64,000 nt of DNA from contig SNVD02011181.1 of the NCBI GenBank assembly GCA_013180625.2, forward strand, positions 62,001-126,000, in the 5' to 3' direction. How positions within the stretch are numbered: position 1 is the stretch's first letter; each line of letters begins with the position of its first letter. A program made the position numbers and the translations under genes. The notes below the pieces were generated by a model. It was not told where the DNA came from. It made no database searches and saw only the letters and a list, made by a program, of their open reading frames with translations. The DNA is from Boswellia sacra (Eukaryota; Streptophyta; Magnoliopsida; Sapindales; Burseraceae). Positions 40,859-52,745 of the stretch are shown here, piece after piece.

Positions 40859-41037
40859 TCTCTCTCTTCGAAATCACTTTGAGTTCAATTTGTTTTCCTT
40901 CTTTCGAATATTAGTTAGTTTTCTCCTCCTCCTTCCTTTCTTTTCATAGCCAAGTCTTGATTTCAATCTTTTCTTCATTTCTTTCTTTTTAGGGTTTAGT
41001 TTGTTAAGGGATTTGTTAATTCTTGTTTTGGGTTAAA

Positions 41038-41619
41038 ATGACTGTAGCAGTTCTAAGCCCTCAAGATGTCCTGAAAGGGAATCGATTCTCTAAAGCGCCG
41101 TTAATTTCTTCTTCTACTCCTGACATGAAATACCCTAGGAACCCTAACCCTAATTTCAACCGGTCAAACCGTATGCAATCTAACCGTAGGAAGCGAAGTC
41201 CACCACGCCGTCAAAGCACCTCCCCACCATCACGAGCCGCGGCCGCCCCGAAAGTCACGGCCAAAACAAATCTCGTGATGGGTCAGGTCAAGATTCTGAA
41301 ACGCGGCGAGGAACTGACGAAAACGGCGACGAATCAGGCAACTGAGAAGCCTCAAGAAAAGACGCTAATGAAGCGTGAGGTTGCAGATCTGGGGTCCACG
41401 GAGAGGTTGGGTCCAGATCCCCAGTCGGTTCCGATTCAGATCCGACTCACTGAGGCGAAAAACAGAGTCAGTTCGTTCTATGCTGGGTCGGCTTTTATAA
41501 CATCGCCGCCGCCTTGTTCTCTCCCTCTGCCGGCTTTTTTCACGAAGAAAAGTGTGACAGTGAAAACCGACGACGCAACTAGTGATCTGAGGAGGATTTT
41601 GAAGCTTGATATGTTGTGA
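41038..41619 (+). CDS. PNRC/Edc1-like protein, candidate mRNA-decapping coactivator
   Basis: Single-exon gene of 193 codons. The start is the ATG at 41038, after a leader with an upstream TATA box. The protein looks largely disordered: basic and Pro/Arg-rich at 45-75 (RRKRSPPRRQ), then a conserved-looking VMGQVKILKRGE (around 81-92), then near the C-terminus YAGSAF (148-153) followed by SPPPCSLPLPAFF (156-168). This order, YAGxxF then SPxPxxLPxPxF, is the linear motif by which animal PNRC2 and yeast Edc1 touch Dcp2 and the EVH1 groove of Dcp1 to stimulate decapping. The PNRC family (proline-rich nuclear receptor coactivator motif) is also annotated in plants. The decapping role here is inferred from the motif alone. 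The last residues (DLRRILKLDML) may form a short helix. No frameshift; codon use is GC-richer than the flanks, as expected for a real gene. Confidence 0.85.
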   Translation: MTVAVLSPQDVLKGNRFSKAPLISSSTPDMKYPRNPNPNFNRSNRMQSNRRKRSPPRRQSTSPPSRAAAAPKVTAKTNLVMGQVKILKRGEELTKTATNQATEKPQEKTLMKREVADLGSTERLGPDPQSVPIQIRLTEAKNRVSSFYAGSAFITSPPPCSLPLPAFFTKKSVTVKTDDATSDLRRILKLDML

Positions 41620-44600
41620 AGTGAAATGAAAATCTTTGAAGTGGTGGTTTTAGACAAAGGATGTTTTTGGGTTCTCTGATCGTGGATCTTCTCCTTTATT
41701 TTTTCAGGAGGAGGAAGATCAAATTGGCTAACTCAATTTGGGAGTAATTAGTAGTTTTTTCTGGTTTTAATTTTAAGTTTGTTATAATAGTACGTTAAAA
41801 GCTCCTTGTATAGTTTTAATTAGGATGAACTAGGTTTATGTGGGTTGGGTGACATCAAAATGGGCTTCTGGGTTTGTAGCTGGTTTCTTTATTTTTTTTG
41901 GGGTTTTATTTGTTTTCTCTGTGTTGTTAAGAATCAAAATAGGTAGATGATGATGGGAGTTCTGTCATGTACTTCTACTGTCGTTGTTGGGTATACCATA
42001 TATGGTCTGTATCCTTTTAAATATCGTGTAGTTCAGATTTTCTAAATAAGAGTCTTAGTAGTCTTTTAATATTTTGCTTTTGAACCTGATCTGGGTATAT
42101 TGTCTTTCATCAATATGCAAATGAAATTCGGGGTTGATTATTGGTGTTTATGGGAAAATCAATCAATGAAGATTATAATTTAATTCAATATGAACCAAAC
42201 CATAATTAAACCGAATTTTTGGTGGTGGTTTCTAGTGTCTACCGAAGTGCGATGGCCTTGAGATGATTTTGCAGGGTCTAACTTTAGTGTGGCAGCTGCT
42301 ATCTGCTCACCTCTTTACTGGTCGAAGAATGAGGCATGGCCTTGTCTATGGTAGGGACCTAGGGCGTGCTGCTCCTTGACTATTGTAGGGTTCAGGACCT
42401 TATTACTTACCATTGAATTGACGTGGAGGTTTAAATTCAGAGGATTGAGTACCGTTGGCGAGTTATTGCGATGATTGAGAAGGAAATACTGGCCGACATG
42501 CCTGCAAGTAGTTTTTCGTCTGTCCATCGGAGGCTTTGATGATTTGAAGCGGTTAGGACATGAACACGGGCTACTTAGATGAATTTATAGGTTAAATATT
42601 TGTCTGACAGAACAATGGTTCTCTTCATGTTGATTTCAGCATGCAACGTTGTGAATTTTGGCGTTTGAACTGTGAAACAAGCAGCAGCCCAGTCGTGAAA
42701 TTTAATTTATGACAAATTCTCCTTTTCGTTGCATTGGTACTAAATTTTATCTGCAGCCGTGAGCTTTAAATTTCTGTTTTTGTATAAGCAGCGTCCCGAT
42801 AAATTAACGTATCCCAAATTCGTTTGTGTTGTTGAAGTTGCTGCTTCCAGAATCAGAAAAAATTCTAAAACTTTCAGCCTTGGCAATCTATCAAGGGATC
42901 ATAAAAATGACTTGAAGTTGAAGGTGTTCTTTACCGCATGACCTGCTTGCAGTGTAAGGAAATCTTTTCCATTTTCCGCCCAATTACCTGAATTCTTACG
43001 AACGTTGGGCTGAAATTCATGAGCAATCTCCAGTGGTTCTAATTTTTTTAAATTTCCCTGATTGCTGTCCTTTTGTCCGTTACTTGAATGATAGAAATTG
43101 CGCAATTTTTGTAGTTTAGGCAGAGCCCAATGTTGCCCACAATTTTGGTGACGCTTCCTGCTCTGAAACTGAGACTCTATGCAGTGGGCCGATGCATCCC
43201 TGTTTGTTTCTCGAAAAGCAGTTGAAATCTTGCGCTATTGTAGAGTTGGGACTTCTTTAGTGTTTGGCTTATAATCTTCTTATTACACGCATCTATTGTC
43301 ATGTTCAGGCTTTCTAACAATTGCAATTCTCTTGGGTTCGTAATCACTCTTGCGATAACAATTGCTATTGGTAAACCGCACTTCGACCAGATTGAATTTT
43401 GCACTTCATATTTGGATCAATCTTGAATCTATGAGTTTGCTGGTACGTGGGGCCGATTTGAACTTACCCTTATGATTGTGGATCATTTTAGGTTCGGCCC
43501 AATAAGTCAATGTAGAGTATAGAAATCATCTTCTCTGGTCATAGCCTGTTCATATCAACCCCAAGCCTAACTCCTTGGAGAAGGACAGCGTTAGGTTTTA
43601 TTCGATTACATCAGTACGAGATTTACAATATATATACAATCAGAATTTTATAACTTGATGGGACGGTATACATGAAAAAATTGACTGAAAGAGAAAAAAA
43701 AGTGAGAAGTTACATCTCAAATATGATTTTATTATATAAACGATCGAGTTTGAGTTGTATGTATGTTGTAAATTTAGCATTAATGCTTTGCTTATTACGT
43801 CTTATAAGCATCTCCAAGAGAAACAATTTTGAGTCTCAAAAGAATAAATGATTGTAGGGTGAATCGATATTGTCCAATTTGAAGGGTTATTTTAATTTTT
43901 AGTTAAATTTTAATTATTTTATTATTTAATTTAATTAAGTTGAACTTTAAGATATAAAAATACTATATTAAAAGTTGTTAGAAGGAGTTGAAATAACTCG
44001 TGAAACTGATTAACTCGCAATTGCTAAAGAGTGCTTCTCGATGGCTTGGCATCAATTGAGTAGAACTCGTTAACCCGCCATCTTTGATGGGTACCTTACA
44101 TAGGTGCGTCTAACCATCCATTTTGTCTACTAATTGAATGGGTATATTGGACTTTCATATTGAGTCTGGTTAACTATTAATTTAAAAGAGTTAAGTTCTT
44201 GTTAAAAATCAAAAGAGTTGATAGTTTCTCATATTTCTTTGATGATTTTTATTTGGATATGTTTATGTTAGTTTTCCTCCCTTCTTTGCAAAATTTGTTC
44301 TACCTTTGCCAAACTTAGAAAAAAGCCATAACATCCCAATCCTTTTTTTACAATCGAAACCCTCTTTAGGGAAAGGTGTCCGCATTTAATATTCGCAAGT
44401 TCCCATAAATAGTCTCCATTATTTCGCATCTCTGAATGAGCATAACCCTCTGCCATCTTTTATTTACTTTACATGTCACCATTAAAATTGGTTTTAATCG
44501 GTCCCGGAGATGGTTTCAGGACTGTTGGACAGATTGATTTAGCGAAGCATATCCTCACCAACTTTGCTTTGCCCCAATAGTAGCTATGGCAAATTATAAC

Positions 44601-45458
44601 GATGCAGCTATTTAATATATCATCAATAGCCTATATAAATGCATAATTCCAGAAACCCAGCTGAGACTCCGCTGAGGTCATCTCACTTATTATCCGAAAG
44701 TGAAGTGTTATTGGTTGCTAGAAGTCCTCTACATGAACTTCTCTTCTCTCTGGGTTCTTTGTGTTGGTTTGGCGGAGGTAGCTAGCTCAAGAATCATGCA
44801 ATCATTTGTGTTATTGAAGTTTTGTGTAAAATGATTCAATAATCACCCTCGCAAGTTACAATTTGCCACGATGTGAATAGGTTTCTGTTCACTGTTGTGC
44901 AGTTAGAGTGAGCGAGACAGAGTGTGGGTGTTTTACGTGCTGCTGCCGAAAGCCAAGCGGCCTGTCACCCGCGCTTGCCTTTTATAATTATGCCGCGTGT
45001 GATACCGACGCCTTTGTTGAGTCTATCATTTCAACCCCAGCCAACGTGCCAAGCACGTGAAGAGGGTTACCTGATAATTATATATATAAACTTGTAATTT
45101 TTGTAAAAACTATTAAAAATAATATAAATTATTTCCGAAAATACATCGTTAGGGGTTAAGGTTAAGCAAAGCAAAGCAATGATTAATTGATCCCGTTGAC
45201 TCTTGCTTATTCAGGTACAATATGATATGATATGGGTTTTTGCTCCAAATGGAAAAATGGAAATTATGATCAAAGTGTTGGTTATCATGTTTACATTTTT
45301 AAGGTTATCGTTCCTTTTTTTTTTCAATTGAAATTTATTCACTTAAGCAATTTGTTTTATGAGGAGTAGAAATGGATGTTCCTAATCATGACATGCAGTT
45401 AAAAGTCGCCATTCATATTAGTTTTGCAACAAAATTCATATTAGATATCTTGATGAAG
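41620..45458. other. PNRC-like 3' UTR and intergenic region
   Basis: The 3' UTR probably ends before about 42120. From 42200 to 43500 composition is balanced and there are short frames on both strands (for example minus 42315-42527), but no domain or splice pattern that I recognise. After about 43600 the DNA is AT-rich. At 44632-44834 a TATATAA-like box precedes a 33-codon frame starting at 44733 with a hydrophobic N-terminus (MNFSSLWVLCVG); this might be the first exon of a small secreted protein. Confidence 0.4.
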
Positions 45459-46454
45459 GGGATGTTTGAGAATCAACTATTAATTGTATTGTCCCGAAAA
45501 ATTTAGGATGTTTGGTAAATTAGGTTTTCAAAATTGTTGTACTATCTAAAAGCTATGGATTTGTATTTGGTGAACTCGATTTTTAAAAGTTAATTTTCAA
45601 GTAAAAATAAAAAAATATGCAAAAAAAATTTGAAAACATTATTAAAAATTAAATCTAAATTTACATTATTAAAAATAAATAGTAAATGATTATCAAATAA
45701 CTAAGATAGTTTTCAATAAAATTACAAAATTAAAAAATTATACAAAAAAATTATAAAAAACTTAAATATCATAATAAACTAAAATAATTAAATATGTATT
45801 TATTTTTATTAAAAATTAATAAAAATAAAAATAATATAAAAATTCAAAAAACCTATCGGAGTTACTGATGCCCGTCCGGCATCCCTGGTTGTCAGTTGTT
45901 GTTCACCGACGCGTGAAGCAGAACAGTCAGCATCAGAAGACTCGCTAGGAACTGCTCTACAATAATCCGATGAGATTTTCTTCATTTATGCTGGGATACG
46001 AAATTTTAACTTTTTGATCCAGCTTATTTTCAGCATAAATGAAGAAAATCTCACTGGATTATTGTAGAGCAGCTCCTGGCAAGTCTTCTGATGCTGATGG
46101 TATCGCTTCACACGTCATTGAACGACGGCTAGTAGCTAGGGACAGCGAACGGGAGGCAACATAGCTCCTTCGGTAAGTTTTTTTGAATTTTTTAAAAGCA
46201 ATTTTTAAAAAAATAAAAGTATATTTACTTTTATAATTTATTAAATAATTAAATTATTTTAATATTTTAATATATTTTTTGATTTATATTAAATTAGAAG
46301 AACAATTTTGATATTTTTATCTTCCAAAATTTTAGTTTTACAAAATCAATTTTCGAAAGTTACCGTATACTTGATTTTGCAAGTCTTACGAAAATAGATT
46401 CTTTAAGTAGCCGTTTCTTAGATAATTCGTTTTCAAAATTTTTTCAAACATTAA
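45459..46454. mobile_element. Large palindromic (fold-back) non-autonomous element
   Basis: The arms pair along most of their length. Near the centre, 45940-46000 against 46030-46090 share GAGATTTTCTTCATTTATGC and its complement. Further out, CAGCATCAGAAGACT, AAACCTATCGGAG and their complements pair (45845-45935 with 46095-46185). The outermost parts, near GATGTTTGAGAA on the left and TTTTTTCAAACATT on the right, are also inverted. The GC-richer core arms differ from the AT-rich surroundings. No protein is encoded. The outer arms resemble those of the element at 19640-20930 (TTTTCAAAATTGTTGT, AAAGCTATGGAT-like strings), so the two may be one superfamily. Confidence 0.7.
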
Positions 46455-48127
46455 TATAATTATAGTTAATAAAAGAATCTAAAAATTGTTATACGATAAC
46501 GGCCGAACACAATCTAAAATTCGCATGTGAGCTTGACTCTAAATAAAGTTGAAGTGTTTTGTGTTCCATTGTTCTATAAAATGGTGATACAAACGAATCA
46601 TTTTAAAATGATTTCTCAAGAGTGCAAGATTTGTATAGATTCTCCTATCAATGCCCATCTTAATTATGTATATATTTTTCATTCCTATGTTTCACTACCC
46701 ATTTACCATAGCTTCTATTATCAAATAACCAAAAAATTAGTAATAGAATCACAAATCAACTTTGGTTATTAATAATCATGGTTAATTAAAATAATGTATA
46801 ATCTCTATAAAAACTAATAAAAAAAGATAAACATTTGTGTTTAGTTATTATTACCCTGATAGATAAGATACGATTGAGTAGTTAGTAAAAGAACAATACA
46901 CATTTACCTAACGTGCAATACTACATTTACTAATTTACGACTATAAAATCAAAATTTCCATGTTGTAAAACTATTGGTTCATTCTCCAAAACTTTGTGTT
47001 GTCGATTTTGAGTGAATCCAAGAAGCACTAACTTTTGCACAGGGAGAGCGTAACTAACGAAATGGTACATAGGTGATAACAATCAAAAAATGGTATTCAT
47101 ACACCAACGAGAAGGACTTCTATATATCTGCTGCACTGCAGTGGACGGTCTAGAACGCGCTATGTAGACACCTCATACTGATGTGACACCTACGTGGCAG
47201 CTCCTGGTTATATTCGCTGCACTGCAATGGATGTATGACAGACTTTCTCTACACCAACAGGTCAGATAACATTTTTAGCAAATGATAACAATCAAAAAAA
47301 TGATATTGGGGCAGCATACACCAACAGGTCAGGTAACATTTTTAGCAAATGAGTGGTGTTAAACTTAAAATAATTATATAACTCAAATTTTATAATTTTA
47401 TTTGTCAAATTTATTAGAAAAAACAAAAATAGAATGATAAAATTAATATTTTAATAAAATTTTCTTATATAAACTAGTATATCAAATTATAAAAATATTA
47501 TAATTCTATCCCGAACGTAACATTTGCAAATTAAAGCAAATAAAACCATTAGCCCTCGAATTGATTTGAACCATCTATAGACTAGACTAGTATTCGTTAT
47601 ATTATTTTAATTTTACGTTATAACAAAAAGTCAAAAATTACACACTTTCGGAAGATGACATGTCAAAATTTGATTTCACAGGGACGAATCTTATTGAATT
47701 GTAGCAGCAAAACCGTACCGAAGGTAGGTCAAGGAAAGATAGAAAGAGGGTCATGTTCATCTGCCTTATATATCAAAAGCAACAGTGGAACGGTGTTCGG
47801 TACTCAGTTTACAAAGCCCTAGAAGCTAAATCCCAAAAAAATACAAATAAAACTTGTCAGTGCCACATTTCACTATGGGTCCCACATCATCACACACCAA
47901 AAAAGAAAAAAGGAAAAATAAAAATTTAAAGCGAATAAAAAGCTCCCAAAGACTCCAAGTTCACGTCCCACGCAATGCAAATTACAAACCCCACCTATAA
48001 CAACGAAGAACAAAACCATATAACTGGAATCTACTCAACCACACAAAAAATTAAAAAAATAAAAATAAAAATTTCAAAATGAAGTAGAAGGAAAAAAAAG
48101 AAAAACAAAAAGCCAAGGCAGCCCTCG
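46455..48127. other. Intergenic region upstream of the EAR-motif gene
   Basis: AT-rich spacer without recognisable genes. An open frame at 46527-46772 has no domain. The segment 47070-47353 is internally repetitive. The end of the stretch is promoter DNA. Confidence 0.45.
47073..47352. repeat. Short interspersed direct repeats
   Basis: ACACCAACAGGTCAG plus a following AACATTTTTAGCAAATGA occurs at 47251-47285 and 47318-47352. GATAACAATCAAAAAA occurs at about 47074 and 47284. CTGCACTGCARTGGA occurs near 47131 and 47218. The pattern suggests overlapping local duplications. Confidence 0.75.
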
Positions 48128-48202
48128 TATATAATACATCGCAACACCCATCTTAGTCACTTTCTCATTCTAACCTTTATTTTCTCTCATTCTTCGCCAC
48201 CC

Positions 48203-48235
<33 letters not shown>
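48128..48235 (+). promoter_or_regulatory. TATA box and CT-rich leader of the EAR-motif gene
   Basis: TATATAATA at 48128-48136, about 200 bp before the first ATG, followed by a (CT)n tract at 48209-48235 that would lie in the 5' UTR. Confidence 0.6.
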
Positions 48236-48238
<3 letters not shown>

Positions 48239-48335
48239 ACTACAAAAACAAACCTACTATCTTTACATGTATCTGTATCTGTTGGTGGCTTTATTGGTTG
48301 TCTAAGCGGAGAGGGTGAAGCGTTGTTGTTCATAG

Positions 48336-51300
48336 ATGATGATGAGGACGATGGTGAAGGACGAGTGGGTGAGGGCGGCGATGACCGACGATAGTGTTGT
48401 CGTGGAGCTGCTTGTGAGGTTGAAGCAGACGCAGGTTGCGGCTGCCGCGGCTACGTCGGTGTCGAAATCTGCGATGGTGGCTCTGAGGTGGGGGATTCGT
48501 CAGCCGAGGTCGAGGTCTATGAGATGCGACGGCCGAGGGAAAGAAGGGGATTCCACCAGCACCATGAGAGCTAGTCCTACTACTCCGCTGTCGTGGAGCG
48601 GTGGCGGCGGCGCTGTCTCTCCTTCCGCCACCGCCGACGCCTTTGAAGAAACCAGCCGCCACCTGAGTTCCGGTGTCAGATCCAAGGTCTGTCTGTCTGT
48701 CTCTCTCTCTTTGTCTCTCTGTCTGTGTCTCACTCTTCTCTTCTTCTCCTTCTCCTTCTTCTCCTTAGCTATGGTGTCAGGTGGTTTCTAGTGACCTGAT
48801 CTCTGTGGTGTGACGTGTCATACTTTGTTGTGCTTTGACGGAAATGACCCTTGGAAGTAACTTAATTTATTCGTGTATATCTGTTTGATGAGTTTATGGA
48901 GTTTTGGAGGTTTGGGTGGCCTTTTTTTCTGTTGTGTCCGTCGACGAGACATTCTTGTCTTCTGGAGTTCGTTTCTTTTGCTCTATGACCTTTTTGCCCC
49001 GTTTAATTACCTTATTTACTCCATGATTGGAACTATTCGTGGCTTCTTGAACCCGATGTTTCCGTTTCCGAAATTTATCTTCTTCTTTTTTCATTTATCT
49101 TTTTTTTTTTTGAAACGAAAATACCCGTGTCAACAGCTGGAACATGGTGGCCAATCCCGTCCACTCGAAAGGATTTCAACATTTTCGAATAGTAACCTCT
49201 AACAGTCAAAACAGTTGGGAGTTGATCTCTCCGATTAAACGGTGGTCGGGTTCATGGATGGTGTATCATCTTCATGTACTTGGACCAAACTGTCCCTGTG
49301 TACTTTAGGATATCATCTTTACGTGAGGTCAGCTGATGTGAAAGTGGCTCACGTTTTCATCTCGCCTCTTTCCGGTCACCTGTCATTCTTGTTCGCCCTG
49401 TAAATTGACTAAATCACCCATATTCCCTCCCCTTCCCATCTCAGTGAACGCACGTTTTTCGATAAAGGACAATTTTGTCAGATGCAGAAAATACTCATTG
49501 GCCATTCCGCTCTCTCACCCCACTTTAATCACCAGGAAGCTTCCCGCACACGAACCCTTTCTCCCTAATGACCAAGGTGCCGGTTTCAGTAGTCAAATTT
49601 TTGTGAGGATATTTTCGTCACAGAACAAATTCTTTTGTGGGCCCTTATTAGGAGGTGTGGGGTCAGCTTGGGAGGGTTCCTGGTGATAGTCAAGTTTTTA
49701 TGAGGGTATTTTCGTCACAGAGCAAATTCTTTTGTGGGCCCTTATTAGGAGGTGTGGGGTCAGCTTGGGAGGGTTGCTGGTGATAGGGCTGCATTTAGTG
49801 GCAGACGCCTCTTTGATTAAGGTTGGATACGGAAGGAAAGGAATGGGCGGGTAAGGGTGCTTGTATATTAGATACTTTGCATCGGTTGCTTTGTTTTCGC
49901 TTCTCTTTAATCTTTAAGGCCTTTTATCTTTTCGGAGACGAGTACGCTTTTGCGCTAATAAAAGTGCGATAGTTGTTACATGAGGTCCCACGCATCTTGC
50001 GACGGGAGAGAGCGTGATCATGGCCCGTTGGATCGGAAATTTTTTTACTATTATTTTTTATTTTTATCCTTTCAAAACTTTGATTTGATGATGGAAACTT
50101 GCATCGAGTTGCAGCCAGAGGTAGTGCCGTCCATGGCAGAGAGGTCATGTGGGCGAGTCACGTGAGAGATAAACAAATGATGTTTCATATGCTACCACGT
50201 GGCCTATATGATATGGCGTGCAGGCACTGGTTTATTATGTCCAGTAGGCGGCTTTCAAAACGGAGGAGCGTTGATTGTCTACAGTAAATTAATCCAATCT
50301 AAATCCACCAGCTGTCGCGTGATAGAGGTGGCATGTTTCGTTTTGTATTAGCGCAGTAGTTGTGGAGGAGGCGATGGGATGGGAATTTCGGGGTTAAACA
50401 TTAGCGGTGCATTCAGTCATTTTATTATCATGCACGTGTCACGTCAATCATGGTGGACAAAAAATGGTAGTAGTACATGGTAGAGATAATTTTGTCGTTT
50501 TGATGGGAAATTTCATCCAGCGTCCTTTTCTCTTGGGATGTTACTTTATCCACTGTTGTCAAGTGGAGATGCTTTTCTTTTGATCGGAATGTAGATGAAC
50601 TGGGCTACATGTTTGGAACTATCTAAAACAATAAAAATCCTCCATCAATCAAAAAACACTGCGTTTTATTATATTAACTACTTGGTCAGAATGATTCTTT
50701 GCCCCTTTTCGTTGTATAAGCACTCCCATAGTCAAATATCTGCTTGAATTGTCTTTCCTTTTTTGATGATGAACTTTCTTTGTTGGAGATTATTGTGACT
50801 ACATTTTCTATTATTTACGTACTCTGCTTCATGTTTGCTTGCAGGGTATAGCAACAAATGAGACCAATAGCGGCACTACCAAGAGGTCAAGGAGAAAAAA
50901 GGTAAAGTCTCGTGATTTTTATGCAAACGTGTCTGTGATTATGGTTTTTTTCTTTTTTTCTCTGGTCGATGAGCTCAAATTTAAGTGTGGTCCCATCTGG
51001 GCTTTCATGTCTTCGGAGGGTCTAGATCTAGAAGTAAATTAGAAGATAATCCTAAATTTCTTACCTTTATAAGATACTGTTCTATACTAATATATTCTTA
51101 CTTTAACCCTAAAAACTTATTGACTTGTTCCAGACATTTGCTGAACTTAAAGAGGAGGAGAGTTTGCTTATGAAGGAAAGGATACATTTGAAAAAGGTAA
51201 TTTGATCATGGCGTTGCTTTGGAATTTCAATATTTTGGTTGTACTTAATTTTCTTTACATTATTAATATTTTTTCTATTTAACAGGAGATAGAAACATTG

Positions 51301-51744
51301 CGTGCCACTTTTAAGGAACAGAGTGCCAGGAATGAGAACTTAAAGAGAATTAAGGTGATTTTCTTCTTGTTTTGTATTAGCCTGCTCACCTTTCCGCCGC
51401 AAGAATGAATCTTTCCATTTCTAATCTTTTTTAGGGCCCCTATTAACAAAACTTATTCTGTTCTTCAGGTCGGTTTTGGATTGCATTCTGCAAGGAACTC
51501 AAGTGAAACTTCAAAAGAACCAGAGAAAGCAATTCCAACTCTGGTCCAGAAGAGAGTAGCCTCATCTCTTGAACATATTCCTTCGACCTTACCAGCCTCT
51601 TCTATTGTTGATCTTCCACAAACAGAGCCTTGCGAGGCACACAAGGATCTTCCAGCCCGTAACAGCTTATGCTTGTTACCTGATCTAAATATGACGCCAT
51701 CTGAGGATGATTCTGGCTCTGAGACTTTGTATGGGATGAGCTGA
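48336..51744 (+). CDS. Basic coiled-coil protein with C-terminal DLNxxP (EAR) motif
   Basis: I do not recognise a named family. Five exons, all phase 0, give 271 codons: 48336-48686, 50845-50901, 51134-51196, 51286-51354, 51469-51744. Exon 1 encodes a short helix-like segment (VVVELLVRLKQTQ), an Arg/Ser-rich part and a Ser/Thr/Pro-Gly stretch. Exon 2 carries a basic patch KRSRRKK (130-136) that could be a nuclear signal. Exons 3-4 (137-180) form a charged coiled coil with regular Leu/Glu/Lys. Near the C-terminus LLPDLNMTPSE contains DLNMTP (252-257), the DLNxxP form of the EAR repression motif that recruits TOPLESS-type corepressors. A nuclear repressor-associated role is therefore inferred. 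Four in-frame Met codons occur at the start (48336-48353), so the exact first residue is uncertain. Intron 1 is long (2.16 kb) and holds a 97-bp tandem repeat. Confidence 0.8.
49591..49784. repeat. 97-bp tandem duplication in intron 1
   Basis: Two adjacent units starting AGTCAARTTTTT at 49591 and 49688 share GGGCCCTTATTAGGAGGTGT and most other bases, differing at only a few positions. Each lies wholly within the intron. Confidence 0.93.
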
Positions 51745-52745
51745 AGAAAAATGTTGATTTTGTTTCTTCTCACCACCAAACGTAACGTTCATGATATCGC
51801 CAGAGGGCCTATATGCGGACTGAGAGAAATGATCTGCAAATTATACTGGCCACATGTAAGTATTGCAATCTCAACCTCGGGCAAATGTCGCAGGTATATG
51901 ACCCAACTTCAACTTCAACTTCTGCTCCAAAAGCAAATTTCAAATGCAGAGAAAGTTGATGAGTCATTAAGTCATGAAGAGGGTTCTGAGGGTAGTGTAG
52001 AAATTGTAGTCAGTTGACCGAATGTATTCTCATGTTGCAGGTTCTTAATTCTTCCGAAATTATTTGGGGTAAACCCTCATTACTTCTTGTTTCGGAGTTA
52101 TGTAGAAATAACAGTATCATTCTTTGTAGGTAGACGGCTGTTGGACAACTCTGTTCAAGCTTCATGAAATTAAATTTACAATTTTGTTCCTCGCACTCTA
52201 GCTTGCTTTGTCATATTATTCTATTAGTTTGCCGAGAAGATAATTTGGAACTCGGATTTTTAACCTATTATTGTAGTTATAGATGATCCGAATCATCGGA
52301 TACATACGTCAAATTTGAGGTTTGAAAATCTGATATTATCCCGTTAAATTATGTTAATAAATTTGATGGCAATATCTGTCGAAATTTGAGTCTGTGGGAT
52401 CTTAAAGCAGATTGTGATGGGATTTTGATCTGCCTTAAACGTTTGAGTTAAAAGTGCGAATATACCGAAATATTCACGCACCCTACAAGAAAAGGAAGAG
52501 AATTTGTAATTTAGATAATGTATCTCTCTTTAATGTTGATGAAGTGATTCGGTTAGAGGTCAACCAGGTTCATATGCATATCATGCCGAGGAATGGCAGC
52601 ACTTCTAGCCTTCTAGGCTTAAAACAATTTACCAAGAAAAATTATATTAATCACAGACAAAATTTAACCAAATTAGTACTAAAATTTATTTTACAAAATT
52701 GATATACAAATCACTTAGTCACGTGTCAAACATATGACAGATAAG
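51745..52745. other. Convergent 3' region between the EAR-motif gene and ALF4
   Basis: This holds the 3' UTR of the plus-strand gene and that of ALF4 on the minus strand. Possible extra splice sites (AT|GTAAGT at about 51855 and CGCAG near 51892) could mark a 3' UTR intron. The frame at 51751-52017 lies in this UTR and I do not call it a gene. Confidence 0.45.

Noticed and set aside
42315..43404. Several 60-75-codon frames in a balanced-composition region
   Set aside because: No domains, consistent frame or splice pattern; possibly an old gene relic, but this cannot be shown.
48330..48733. Open frames on the minus strand rich in Arg, His and Ser
   Set aside because: They are antisense shadows of the GC-rich first exon of the EAR-motif gene and show no splice partners.
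51751..52017. 88-codon frame after the EAR-motif gene stop codon
   Set aside because: It lies in the likely 3' UTR, has no family resemblance and follows an intact stop.
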